From contig JAAEAF010003376.1 in the NCBI GenBank assembly GCA_011037195.1, positions 155,568-219,567 on the forward strand: DNA of 64,000 nt, read 5' to 3'. Positions 9,430-21,434 of this stretch are shown here, in pieces (positions within the stretch are counted from its first letter, which is position 1; every line of letters begins with the position of its first letter). Source of the stretch: Triatoma infestans. Taxonomy: Eukaryota; Arthropoda; Insecta; Hemiptera; Reduviidae. Under the pieces are notes generated by a model. The model was not told the DNA's origin. It saw nothing but the letters and a program-made list of their open reading frames with translations, and ran no database searches. Made by a program: the position numbers and the translations under genes.

Positions 9430-12261
9430 TTTCAAGCTCTGCGGAACAAACCAAAGAACCTTACTGATTCATTGGATTGCTTTCAGCTCTTCTGACGCTC
9501 AAACTTTTACAAAATTAAAAAAAAATCATTTTCACTGTCTCCAAATTTTTTTTTTTAGAGTGTAAAGAAAAATCTAATTAAGATTTTTACCGTTTAGAAT
9601 TATTTTAATACTTTTCCTTCCATAGAGTGTTATATTTTTTGTGAAATCCATATCGTCACGATACAAATATTTTATTAGCACGCCATTTGAAGGATATAAT
9701 TCTGGTTAGCTGCTACTATAACTAACTACCTCACGCAATAATCTAACTCATTCTGATATTTCGTCATATTTTAATAAATAATAATATTTCACTCTACTTT
9801 TGTTTTACTTCTTACTGTGTGTTATTTCTGCAAGAGCAAGTCGTATCAACTGTTGGAATTTCAGTTTTCTTTGGCCTTAGTGTATATGAAAATTACAGAA
9901 TATTAAGTCATCACCATTTCAATAGCATTCCTTAAACTGTTTTCTTTATCTTCCTTAAATTTCCAATAATAAATCAATATTAAAAAACAGAAAATCCAAT
10001 TGATGCAGAAAGAGTATTATACGTAATTTGGCTGGAGTAACTGTAATACAGAAATTATAATAATGAAATACAATACCATTACTTAGTGAGATTTGTCTCG
10101 ACTGAAGTACTGATGTAGATTTAGATAAAATAATATTAAAAAATTTAGTACGATTAATTGGAAAAACGTTACACAATCTATTAACGTTACAGCTGCAGCC
10201 ATTTCTAAAATAGTAAATAACACAATATTTACGTTATTAACATTTTATCGATTTATAGGGCTGAGGGTCTGCCTTGTTAGCAGACGTTCGCTATCGTTTA
10301 CATTGTACACTTGCGTTCGGTTACGACTATAATCATAAATATTGATTATTCATTACTATCTTTAATTGTATAATCAATAATTTGAAATGGTATTTACGAC
10401 TTTTCTTGATTCCGAGTAGTTGGTTATGTCTAGCAACTATCTCTCTGGGAAGATTTGGTATCTTCTTCTAAAATGCAATTTTAGCACCTCCGATTGTTGG
10501 ATTTTACATGGAATCTTCAGTCGTATACGATGGTAGGAGTTAAACGGAATTTTAAATATAAGCTTCCCACGATTTCTGAAAAATTTTGTTCATACACACA
10601 AGCATACATAAACAGACCATTGCCTAAGAACTTTTTTTCTTGTTAAGGAATCTTCAAAACATGCACTTCTGTTGAAGTCATATTTGGAAAATTTGATGCG
10701 ATTCCAATAGTTTTTCTAGTAAGAGTAAAAGAAAGTGCATTACGTTGCAATTCTGGAATTGAGAATTTCAAGTAACCAAAAAATTATGATGTTTTTGTCC
10801 GGTTAAGATTAAAGAGAATTTCGCAGCAACTATACTAAAATGAGCTGCAGAAAGCGGGACACTCAAATTTCCCCAATTTTCCAGTTTGGCCAACGGAGGG
10901 ATATCTGCATTGCAGCATAAACAATATGCAATAACAACAACAAAAATAATAATAACAGAAGCTACAGTTCATAATTGCAATTCATTTTCATATCAAGCAA
11001 AGTATATTGTATTTAAGAAGGCTTTTTATTTTGTAAAGTAATATCAGTGTTACACAAACCTCTGTGGATTATATTGTATGTTTGCGGGTGTATTATCTGA
11101 GAGAGGTTATAAAAAAGAAATCATGAACATAGTTCTAAATAAGGATCAATATGAAAGATCTCTTTTCATTAAAAGAAAAAAATTTTGGGAAAGAATAAGT
11201 GAAATGAAAGCAAGCGTTCCAACTTTGTGTTTTTGATCATACTTCTTCAATGCGAAATGCTGCAGCTATTGCCTAGTCAAAATGGCACTACCAAATGATA
11301 ATGAAGGAGAAAGAACATGCAGAAGTCGGTATTAAGAAAGTATCTAGGGATAGTAAATGGAGAATGAACGGTTGCCAAACATTGTGCCACCCAGAATGTT
11401 GGGAAAGAGCTTGAATAAATTGTTTAGTTTAGTTTTTCTGGCGATATACATTGACTATCAAAGTGTTGGAGAAAAAGAGTTCACGAAGAAAGCAGTAAAA
11501 CATGACGTAGAATAAGAGGTAGAGAGAGTGAGAGTGAGAACGAAAAACGAAGAAAAGTAGCACCTGGGGTTGGCGGGTTAATGTGGTATTGTTAGTGGTT
11601 CAGTGTCGCCATCTCGTCTGTAAGCAGTGCGTAAAGGACCTAACTAGCACACAACTGTTATAGGCTTGGAGCAACGAACTTGCATCGATCTTTCACACTG
11701 CATATCTGCACGCTGTGTCAACAACGCTGGGGGAAGAAAAAAAAGTGTTATACAATGAAAAAATACTGCATACCCAGTGATAACTATACTTCGTGAAAAA
11801 GAAAGCCGAACAAAAGCTGGGCTAGAAACAATTTAGGTCATCCAGTTAAATCTAAAAGTTTGAGAAAGTCATCCTTACCTTTAAAAGTCCGATAACATTA
11901 GTAAAAGGAAATAAATTACCTGAGATTGTAGTAAATTTCTCGGTAATTTTGATAGATTCAATAAATGCCTTGTATCCATCATATCTAAACTGCTGAAGCG
12001 CTACTAACTAAAGGAAGCAATCAATACCGAGTTAATAATTTCCACAAGATTTGGAAAAAAAAATATTGGTAATGAGCATATAATATATACGTATGACATA
12101 CCAGGATCATTCAATCATAGGTGAAGAGATAACTGAAGAAATTCCATGTAAGAACAACGACATGTTCAGTGTAATAATTTGGCGTTCCTGTTACCGGTTT
12201 AAAACGTTAACTTGACCAACCCTTCAATATCTCTAAGATTATTTTCTCATTATATTCTCTA
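9430..12261. other. AT-rich stretch without recognisable gene
   Basis: No supported gene. The interval 11,500-11,830 is more balanced in base composition and contains AGGACCTAACTAGCACAC and similar non-repetitive sequence; it could be an untranslated exon or an old repeat. I cannot tell. Confidence 0.45.
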
Positions 12262-12512
12262 AGATTATTTTTTCGTGATAACCTACTTCTTCATTTCGTG
12301 TTCATCGACTAGGCATTCGCTGAATGTACTTGTTTAACAGGCTGATAATAAGAATTGCACAGAGCAAAATCAGTTTACTCACTCAAGCTTTACTCTGTAC
12401 AAGTCTGTGTGTTAACACTCTATTTATCAAGACATACTAATGACAGGTGACCGTCCAAACCGGTCAAAGACGCTAAAATGAAGGCGGTTATCATGACAAA
12501 AAATCTCTGAAA
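12262..12512. mobile_element. Foldback element A, copy 2 (decayed)
   Basis: Keeps CGTGATAACCT, TTCATCGACTAGGCATTCG, TTGCACAGAGCAAAATCAG on the left arm and ACCGGTCAAAGAC, ACAAAAAATCTCTGA on the right. The central hairpin block is largely lost, so this is an older copy than that at 9.1 kb. Confidence 0.7.
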
Positions 12513-13254
12513 TTTTCTATCTCTGCGTATCCAACCACAATCTATGTTCTCATTCGATGATGGGAAGTTCTTGAAATCTGCACCTTGGAAGAATATTCTT
12601 CGTAATACGATGAGGAGGTTTAATCTTCTGAAATTTTCTCAATACTGTGTAAGTTGTATGGACTGTGCAAACTTCTGCAAGTTGATTGATCAATTTAAAG
12701 GTAGCCTAAAAATGTATCCGATTTGCGGCAACCATTCGAGCGTATAACCCGTTTAAATGAATCCCGCAATAATATTCGTGTTCAAGAAACCAAAAAAGTT
12801 ACTCTAGAAGAAAGAAGCCTGCGCTCCTGAAAAAGTAACGTGATTTGCAGAGGGAAAGAGTCGTCTTTCTCCAGGACCACGTCCACATAGTGCGGAATCA
12901 GCATTAGAAACTATTTTAATTTATGGCTGAGAAGTTCTACCGTATCCGCCTTCGATCCTGGATCTCACACCATAAAATTTGCTTCTGTTTGGAGTAATTA
13001 AGTAATATCAAGTTTCTCAGCAAGTCTCCATCACACTTTATGTCAAAGAATTTTTTACTGCCTAAATAAAAAAAAGGGGCAGAAAGATTACAAATTTACG
13101 ATTATGAGATTATCTAGAAATGTAGGCAAACCGTGAGATTCATTTTATAAACCTCACTGAAATTATACCCATTTTTGCTCTTTATTTCTTATGATCCTCG
13201 GAATCCACCCAAAATTTCGGGAAATATTAGTAATATTTACTATTAATTAATTAC
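12513..13254. other. No recognisable gene
   Basis: A 67-codon frame at 12,544-12,747 contains several Cys (CVSCMDCANFCK) but matches no family I know and lacks supporting context. Treated as chance. Confidence 0.4.
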
Positions 13255-13740
13255 TTTCTCTTACTCCCTAATAAGAGGAAATATTGTAAACGTGTCAAAT
13301 TTTCGATAGGAGTTTTCACCGGAAATTACCGTTTTGAGGAGTCCTGAGTCCAAAAATGTGGCTTTTAGGAAATGGTTTACGTGTGTATGTAGTGAACAGC
13401 ATAGCTCACAAAAAATGACAGGAAGTTCAAACTTGATATTATGTTTAGGTATCCAAGGGATCTAACAGTAAGTATGTGTCAAAATGCTTCACCGGAAGTA
13501 CCACTTTATTGAAGGGCTTTTCACTTTTTTGCGATTATCTCAAAAATTGTTCCAACGATTTCCTTTAAACGTGGTATATCAACTACTCATACAAAGCGCT
13601 CCAATTTTTCAGTTTTTGCGATTTTCTCCTCTAAAAATCACCGACGGATTTCATTAAATTTGGTATACTAACTATAAAATTTGTCATTTACAATTTTGTA
13701 AAATGTAAGAGAAAGTTGTGGAAAAGTGGTTCATATTAAT
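13255..13740 (+). repeat. R1 repeat copy (plus orientation)
   Basis: Carries the R1 block order: CTCTTACTCCCTAATAAGAG, AATATTGTAAACGTG, TTTTCACCGGAAATTACCG, GGAAGTTCAAACTTGATATT, TCACCGGAAGTACCACTTTA, then CCAACGATTTCCTTTAAACG. A second partial run of the last block follows at about 13,620-13,670. No open frame of note. Confidence 0.75.
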
Positions 13741-15837
13741 ATAATATTTTTTCTATAAAAATTCACTTATATTTAAAGTGGATAATTTCAAGGCATCACG
13801 TGCTCGCAGTGGATGATTAGTGTAATAAAAATGTTACATGGAAAAGTATTTATTAAATATCACTCATTGTAAATCACAGTCAGTTTACTTAGATACGGAG
13901 AGTATCTCCATTATAATTGTCTTTCAACAATCAGTAGCGTATTAGAGAGATTATATTATTTGCTTTAAGTGGTATATTCCACTTTAAATCACATCTAATT
14001 GATCAAAAACTTTCTATTAGAGCAATGTGACAGGGTGACGAATTTTGTGGGCAAAATTATCATCCTGAACGCTAGTACGAGTTCTACTTTTGATCCGACC
14101 AAAGCTGTTCCCTACCTAAGAAGCTTGTGTAGGCCAAGTATCTATGTGCCTCTCGATACATGATCTTTCGCTTCCTAAAACTAGAACCATTTCTAGAAAG
14201 AAACCTTCCTATCAATTTCACATAAAACAGAAAATAGAAAGTAAATTTCTGGGAAACATTTGTGAAATTAATGTTCGAATATTTGTTGGGAAGTAAGATT
14301 ATGGAGTCCACTCACAGGTAGATGAATGAATTAAGTAAACTGCGCATAAACACGGAAAAAATGTCAATTTAAATTGATTACGCCCTTTAAATATATTAAA
14401 AACTAATCTTGGTAATTATTTTGTTTAAATCAACAGCTACTTAAATTTATTCAAAGATTTATGTGGACTTTAATGAAGCCCGTTCACCACATCTCTTGCT
14501 CGTAACATCGAGAATCTGTGTTGAATATTTTTACAAACAGTCTTCCGCCAATTTTCTCAGGTTTTTTTTTGAGAATGAGAAACACATCAGTATGATCACG
14601 AATTAAGGAGCTAACTGGAATGTCCCATTAAGTGTCACTGCAGGGTACATTTTATTTATAAACAACTTAACATACCGATACTTCATTAGTTAGAATAAAG
14701 AATGAACGTGTTCATATTTTCATTTTTACCATTTAATTTGAACATTTTTTAATTGGTGTTTTAATTACAATAATAAAAGACTGGAAACTTTATAAAACAA
14801 GGTGATTACGTTGTTAATTAAAGTTAATGTTACGGTGTTAAGAATAATTTTTATTATTACAATTACAGTGCAATAATTTTAAGTATTTATAATAAATAAT
14901 CTTTTTCAAATCAGTCAATTATGAATTTTTAATAATTTCTAATTTTTAAAAGTGATGGGTTTTTCTTTTCAATTCACGGCATCTCAAACATGTATTTCTG
15001 TCTAAAACTCAATTTCAAATAATTGGATAAGATGGTAAACACTTACTCTTCCGGCTAAAAGAATGTCTCATCATTTTTAACCACAGTAGACAGCTTAGCA
15101 ATACTTGTAACAATAAATTCTTATTGCATAGATTATTGAAAAAATAATAAAATAAGCTTCAATATTACAGACAGAATAATATAATAATAATATATATACA
15201 AATAAAAAAAGTAATAAACAATCATAAATTACAAAGAAAAACAAAGCAACAAAAAATTGACTTTCTAAAGCGGAAAGGAAATATTTAAAAGCCTTCTGAA
15301 GTTGGTATTTTAAATATACAATCTTAAAATGACAATTATGTTATAAGAATCAATAATTGAAAATTGAAAAAACTAATATAAAAAAAAAATATATATATAA
15401 TTAGAAAATACGAAATCATTCATACTTATAATTCTATTCATTCAGTTTAGAACAAAAGAGATGGAAATGATATTTTAAAGAAGTAATTACGGTAATAGCA
15501 GCTAATAACTTAATATAACTCATGTCAAAAAACAAAGCTTTAACTTAACAAAGCTTGATATAAAATTTAAACGAACGCTACCTTATTATCATTTTGGCAT
15601 GTCTAATGACCCTGGAAATTGGTTAAATACTGTAATCGCACTTCCAAAATTGCCAAGAAATTTATGAACTTTAGAACTGTTTTTAATGGACTTTTATTAT
15701 ATTTGTAATTATTATAATTTATAAGTATGTCATTATACTCTTATTTAAAAAAAAAAAAAATTAGTTTTATATTTAAATTATTTATGTTTAATATATTCTA
15801 TATTATTGTTTAATATATTATGTTAACATCAGGATAT
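13741..15837. other. AT-rich stretch without recognisable gene
   Basis: No gene, tRNA or repeat that I can name. A 75-codon minus-strand frame at 14,084-14,311 shows no family resemblance. Confidence 0.5.
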
Positions 15838-15990
15838 GTGTATTTCCGTGATAGCCTGATTCTTTTTGTGGTCATCGACCGGTTTCGGGCGTTCGCTCAT
15901 CATCAGGGCGTTTTTGTCAAAACAGTGTGATAACAGAAGTGCACAGAGCAAATTTAGCTGATACATTGGTTTTTAAAAGGGTATTTTTTT
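15838..15990 (-). mobile_element. Foldback element A, single arm
   Basis: Contains TTTCCGTGATAGCCTG, GGTCATCGACCGGTTTCGGG, CGTTCGCTCATCATCAGG and TGCACAGAGCAAATTTAGC. Only the left arm is present; the spacer is followed by a T-rich run and AAATAAAATAAA. Confidence 0.75.
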
Positions 15991-16029
15991 TTTTTTTTAA
16001 ATAAAATAAACACTTTTAAAAGCCAGTGT

Positions 16030-16340
16030 TGAAACCACTTGTATAAACCAAACCGGTTCCTGATTTTTCGAATATCTCACGATAATTACCCCAAAGATTT
16101 GCTTAAAACATGGATGCTCCCTTCACATTTATATAATCTTTGTTATATATGTAGTCACTTTTAGTTAGAACATTTTTCTCGGAAAAATTAATTTTAGGAT
16201 AATCTAGAAGCCGTATATTGAATTTTAATGGCGTTGACATAGACGCTGCCATAGATCGTTCGCCATATCAGGAAGTCTCTACAAATTGAAAAATGAAAAT
16301 CCTAACACCTATATTCATGTTTAATGCTAAGTAAACTAGT
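16030..16340 (+). repeat. R1 repeat copy, partial
   Basis: Matches the second half of R1: CGAATATCTCACGATAATTACC, then AAAGATTTGCTTAAAAC and TTTTTCTCGGAAAAATTAAT. Divergent, so moderate confidence. Confidence 0.5.
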
Positions 16341-18499
16341 AGTTTTTTGGAATACTGTATTCAATTTATTTTGTAATACTTGCAATATGAGAAAGTGTTT
16401 CAGACCAGACATTTTTATCTTTGATATACTAAAGCGAATGGTGTAAATAATAATAAATCTAAAGAATATCGTTCACTGGCTAACTAAAGGAAAACGTTTC
16501 ACCACCAATAACTTGATGAGAACTCCTGTGAGTAACAATTTTTCCACTCATAAGGAGAAAAGAAAGTCCAACATAAGAGTTTTATCAGGGGGAAGTGAAA
16601 AGTTTTCACCACACTGTTGGATCAAGATTAAAAACTCAATTGGAAAGAGCCAGTTACAACGAGCCACTACTGAAGGTTGTTGATGTCTAACATTGCTTTA
16701 ACGTGGCATTCACTTTCTGTACTAATGTCAAAAGTTGTTGAGGATATAAGAAAAAGATATGAACAACCAAAAGGATATCCTTTGCTCATATCTCTTTAAC
16801 ACAGTAATTGTTAAAATTACTTTTCTAAGAAAAATCAGTTTGCAGTTCCAGGATTTGTTAATTCTAAAGTTAGATGAAACAGTTAGCAACAAAACATAAT
16901 CAATAGAATTAGAACACTGCATTTAGTAATTTATCAATAAAATTAGAATACAGCTGATTAAAATGATATTTTCAAGAACCTCAACATGGTTATGATGTTA
17001 TATCACACCAGAGAATAACCTCGTGAGAAAAGCCTATATTCTCAATCTAAGGCTTTGGGAAGCCCCGCTGCAAAAGTAACATCTTTACTAGGCCCCTAAG
17101 GGGTAGGTCAAGTCCAATTTAAGTAACAAAATCTAGTGTGACAACATTTCTGGAACATTTGGCTCTAGGGATAATCAAGGTTATGAGCAATTACGTTTTT
17201 TTATGCACTATTTTTAATATTATTTAATTTTTGAATATGGTGACCAACTTTGGCGTTGCTTTTCTATATTAATCTTCATAAAGATATATAAAAGAGCTTT
17301 ATATAAAACTACAAGGCACATCCAACTGAAACAAGGACAAGTTGGCTTCTCATAATCAAAATCGCAAAAGGAATAGTATCGATAATTTCTGGCCGTTGGT
17401 GGAATATTATAACCAAATAGAATTCAATTGTTCATAGGATAAATTCTCTTCAAAAATTTATAAGACACAATTTATAAAAAAAAAAAAATCCTTAATAAAT
17501 GAGCCATTTAATATTTTCCTCAACAAAATAATAAGAAATTTAGAAAAGTAATTAAGCAAATTATTTCCAGCGAAAAAACAATTTGAAAGTTCAGTCAAAA
17601 TTTATTACCATTTAAGTAAGAAATTAAAACGGCAAGTTCAGTTATAATTAATATTCACCTTTCTGCGTATATCACTCGTCAGTCCAATAAATGCTAATTA
17701 AAACACTAGGCCACTACAAACATACTTCATTAAAGTAAAATATTATCTATATGTACTGTCAAATATCCAATTTATATTTTCTAATTAAAGGTCAAATCTA
17801 AATTTATCTCAGCAGCTTATTAACCTACCTAATATATTTGTGAGTGAAACACTTCACTTCCAGCAATTTCCTAATGTCAAAAGATTTTCTTTAAACTAAG
17901 AATTCTAAATATTCAGATATCAACCTTTTCTTTGAAATTTTTTCGGAAAAATTAATTTAAGGGAATTCTTGCGTATCTTTGAATTAGGCTAAATCCTAAA
18001 TTCTCTGGTCTTGTTGGGATTGATCGAGGCATTGGTTTTTAAGTCGCAACTCAATCATACTTAGGTGCTACTTTAAGAATCAGTAAATTAAATGATGGTC
18101 TCTCCACCAATAAAGAGCGACTTTACTTTAATCATTAGTCGGTAAACAATGTTGACCGTAAAATAAAAATTGCTAGTTGAAAACATTGAAAGTTGAAAGA
18201 AAGTTATGGAGGATTTTACACTCTGATGTCATATCACTTACGATATCAATAGTTCCCTTCCAGCCACCAAGATAACGCTACTATCACTGCTTCCACGCTA
18301 GGTCAGACAGTTGTTTGGGAAACAAGCATGATCAAGCCTTCCCCACTTCAGGGTTCATACGTCAAGAAGCAGTTGTATTGACAGATAGAATTCTATCAAA
18401 CCCATCAGCTCACAACACTATCTGATAATCCAACCATAAGCCGATCAGCAAACATCAAAACAGCCTACCACGACCACTCTTGCCATGTCACACTCTCTC
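16341..18499. other. AT-rich stretch; small R1 fragment near 17,925
   Basis: The R1 end block (TTTTCGGAAAAATTAATTTA) appears at about 17,939-17,960. The sequence near 17,050-17,110 (GGCCCCTAAGGGG) is a small palindrome. No gene seen. Confidence 0.45.
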
Positions 18500-18890
18500 A
18501 TCACCGCTCTCGTTTATTTCTTTCTCTCTATCTTCTACTTAGACGTTATAGACTGCTTGACGGACGTTCTAAACTCACATTTGAAAACAAAAGACTTATA
18601 TATAACACAGTCATAAAACCCCTATGGACTTACATGGATGCAAGGTTTAGGGTTTAACCAAGCATTCCAAGTCCTAATATCCAATCCTTTCAGTCCGAAG
18701 TCCTTCAGAAAATCAGCAATGCTGCTTACTATGTCTCCAATCTAACCCTCTTCACTGATCTTAAAATTCCTTTTTCTACCAGCTAATAACATTCCATAAT
18801 AAAAAATTCCATGATTCCATATCTGCCCATCCTAACCCTCCTATCCAAAGAATGTCCTCTCTTACCCTCCCTGATAATCCTCCCGGGAGT
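18500..18890 (+). pseudogene. Jockey-like reverse transcriptase C-terminal fragment
   Basis: The plus strand reads RLLDGRSKLTFENKRLIYN then TVIKPLWTYMDARF (18,553-18,650). Further on, out of frame, it continues SEVLQKISNA and DLKIPFSTS (to about 18,785). The run 'L-x-x-x-SKLTxxNKxLIYxTVIKPLWTY' and the later 'DLKIPF' are landmarks of the post-RT thumb of Jockey-clade LINEs, where SKL..KLLIYKTILKPIWTYG and HRDLKIPF are usual. Endonuclease and catalytic YADD are absent here. It carries at least two frame breaks. A related piece lies at 58.7 kb. Confidence 0.7.
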
Positions 18891-19829
18891 TTAAAACGCA
18901 CTGGCCTAGGGATTTCCTCCACATCTCTGAAAATAAATTAAAATTACAAGTGAGTACCTTCATTGGGAGGAAAATCCCATCGTTTTTTTCCAGAGCCATG
19001 ACATCCACTTCTTATAGATCCAATAGATTTGCAAGTGAGACGAGGTATTGTAGTGAATATCAGGAAAGGGTAAGAAAAAATATTTTGAAGTAATTACAAT
19101 TAGCTGATATATAATGAGACTGGAACTTTGAAAGTCTAACTTACTATCTACTTATATTACAAGGTAATAAAAACAATGATATCAAATGTAAACATAATTA
19201 CACTAAACTCCGGCCAAAGTTTTCTGGAACAAAAAACAAATTCTTCTTTCAGAACACCCTAAATAACATTTTCGTTCTCATTTTGTTCTGCTATACAAAC
19301 CTGCTTGCCGTCCTAATGAAAAATTCAAACGCTTTTCTCCCTAGTAAATCTCTGCCATATATATATATTAAAGCAAAGCAAGACGTTCCGCTTAACTAGG
19401 TCTACTGACAGCTTTTTACCAACTAAAGAGGTGGTACATTCTATCATTCTCCCACTGTCTCTCACTCTTCTACAAAACATCTCGGAGTCATAGTGAACCT
19501 TCGGTGAACGTGAGTTGTGAAGTTATGTCTTCATTTAACATCATTTTCTAGGTTTTTTTTCTAATATAAAGGAAAATTTATATTATCAGCAGACTTCAAA
19601 TGTAATAACTTTAGGACTCAGCAACATGTTAAATTATTGGAATTTGTTTTTAATTCATTATTTGCTGGAAACATAATGCACATTTCAACAACTTATTGCC
19701 AAATATGACTTTGTACTTTCTGTAGGAGGAGCAACTATTGCGATAATGTAAAATTTCCGAAATTCACTACATCGAACAAACACTGAAAGGTACAAATAGC
19801 TTGAGTGCGCCATTCAAGCACGCCACTTG
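18891..19829. other. No recognisable gene
   Basis: Non-repetitive AT-rich sequence; no supported open frame. Confidence 0.45.
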
Positions 19830-20199
19830 ACTTAGAGGCGAAACTTAAAGTGGGGGAAGAAAGCAATGATGCTGATTGGGGTCGGACTTAGTTGAACGGA
19901 AATCGTTCAGTAGTCCAAGGAGGAGGAGCAATAAGCTGGACTACCAGAAAACAAAGGTGTGTGTTCCTAGTAGTACTGCTGAGGCAGAATTCATTGCTTT
20001 CAGCGTGGCGGCAAAAGAATGTCTTTGATACAAGAATATTTTGAGTGAAATTGGAGTTATAGAAATAACGTTATCAATCGAAATTAAAATCGATACCCAG
20101 AGTTCAAAGGATAACATCTGAAAGAAGTAATGATCTAATATGTAAGTAATGATCTTACATATTAGAGACAACTTAGAAAATGGATATATATATATATAT

Positions 20200-20568
20200 T
20201 GTAACGCAGCCACTAGTGTCATCTAGGAGGCACCTCAAGTTCTCCTCGTGGCCGCTGGGAAGCGCTAGCGGGGCGCTCTAGGTTCTTCTGGAATGTTCTA
20301 GAACCTCCCAGACCCTTCTCCACTGGTATAAATAGTGAAGAGCAGCTCGAGTGAGGGAGTCTTGTTACAAACGGAGTGTGTGTTTGTGAAAAGTGAATAA
20401 AAAGTGAACTAAGAGAACTTTTGTTGGTTTAAACAGTGTATTTAAGTGCTTTATTCGTAATTTATTGTGTTAAACAATAAATTGGTGTTATTAGAAGTTT
20501 AGTGTGTTTTATCCAAACGAATCCACTTAGCAACTAGTTCCAGTAGCTAGTTCAGGAAAAACGTTACA
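20200..20568 (+). mobile_element. Solo LTR (369 bp) inside copia fragment
   Basis: Begins TGTAACGCAG and ends AAACGTTACA, with short inverted termini TGTAACG/CGTTACA. Flanks are ATAT on both sides, a possible 4-bp target duplication, though the context is AT-rich. Inside lie a TATA box (TATAAATAG, about 20,327) and an AATAAA signal (about 20,477). It is much richer in GC at its 5' half than its surroundings. Single LTRs arise by recombination between the two LTRs of a full element. A Gypsy-type source fits the 4-bp duplication, but the family is not proven. Confidence 0.75.
20328..20337 (+). promoter_or_regulatory. TATA box of the solo LTR
   Basis: TATAAATAGT lies about 30 bp before GTCTTGTTACAAACGG, consistent with an RNA start within the LTR. 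Confidence 0.5.
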
Positions 20569-21417
20569 ATATTATATATATATAATATATTTCGGGGAAA
20601 CGTCAGATCTAAAGAAAATCTAGCTGATAGCTTCAAGAAGATCATACCCAGCAAAATTGAAGGCTCATCTAAAAATCTCTGGAATCAATGATTCAGGAGA
20701 TGATGTAGTGGAATTAGGGCTTGATATTAAGTAGTTTACATTATAATTCTAAATAAAAAATTGTAATTATTACTTTATTTATTGTGGAATAAAAGAGAAT
20801 TTGTATATTTCAATATTCATTTATTACTAATACCATCACAAGAAACATTTCGTATAAAGAACCTTGAGGAGTATGATGGCATAACAATGATAATCGTACT
20901 TACAATTAAAATGCGCTATACACAGGTGAAATTTAATCCAAAGAAAATATTAGCAAGTAGAAACAAATTCAGTACAAATACTGATGTTTGTTATGTTTCT
21001 TATGCTAATTTCAATTTTCAATCCGTTCTTCCATTGCTTCCTAAATTCCCACCTGGCCTTATACAAGCAACCCCTCTACCATCCATATCTACTACTTCCA
21101 CTTCCTCTTAGAGCCTCTGAGTGGCCATACAGCCTCATGAGCGAATATTTCAATTTTATTTAATATATTTTATTTTTTATTATTCATAATATTTTGTACG
21201 AATATTTTGTCAAATTCCTTATTTTATTTGTCCCGGGCAGGATCTTAACTGCGCCTGGAAGTTGGGCCTCATTGCCGCGGTGAAGGCAACCTAACCAGAA
21301 CATTTCTGTCAGAAATTAAGGGAACACAGACCTCCAGGATTTTCGAGAGTTGCACGGTGGGTCAGCTCTTCGCCAGCGGAAAATCTCGTCTGTGTTAAGT
21401 GTTCTTTAACAGATAAT

Positions 21418-21434
21418 ACTCTGGATGATTAATG
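21418..21434 (+). repeat. LINE-B target-site duplication, left
   Basis: ACTCTGGATGATTAATG, identical to 23,308-23,324. Confidence 0.92.

Larger units (their letters stand above)
19868..20688 (+). pseudogene. Copia RNase H pseudogene, split
   Basis: Landmarks in order: DADWGRT (19,868), GGGAISWTTRKQ (about 19,922-19,957), SSTAEAEFIAFSVAAKECL (19,969-20,025), YKNILSEIGV, HIRDNLENGYI (20,158-20,190). After the inserted LTR comes SKENLADSFKKIIPSKIEGS (20,608 onward). These match the Ty1/copia pattern DADWAGD..., ISWxSKKQ, SSTEAEYIALS, H-x-IR-x-VENG and EENLADIFTKP. Stops at 19,889 and 20,026 and a frameshift near 19,965 kill it. RNase H would degrade the RNA of the RNA:DNA hybrid during reverse transcription. 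The HIR and ADSF blocks are normally a few residues apart, so the LTR insertion is clean. Confidence 0.78.
19830..20730 (+). mobile_element. Copia-type LTR retrotransposon fragment (RNase H region)
   Basis: Only the end of a copia pol is present, in two blocks (19,868-20,199 and 20,569-20,700). A solo LTR has inserted between them. No copia LTRs are recognisable around it. Confidence 0.75.

Noticed and set aside
12544..12747. Cys-rich 67-codon frame resembling a zinc finger
   Set aside because: Cys spacing does not fit a known finger and the frame has no context.
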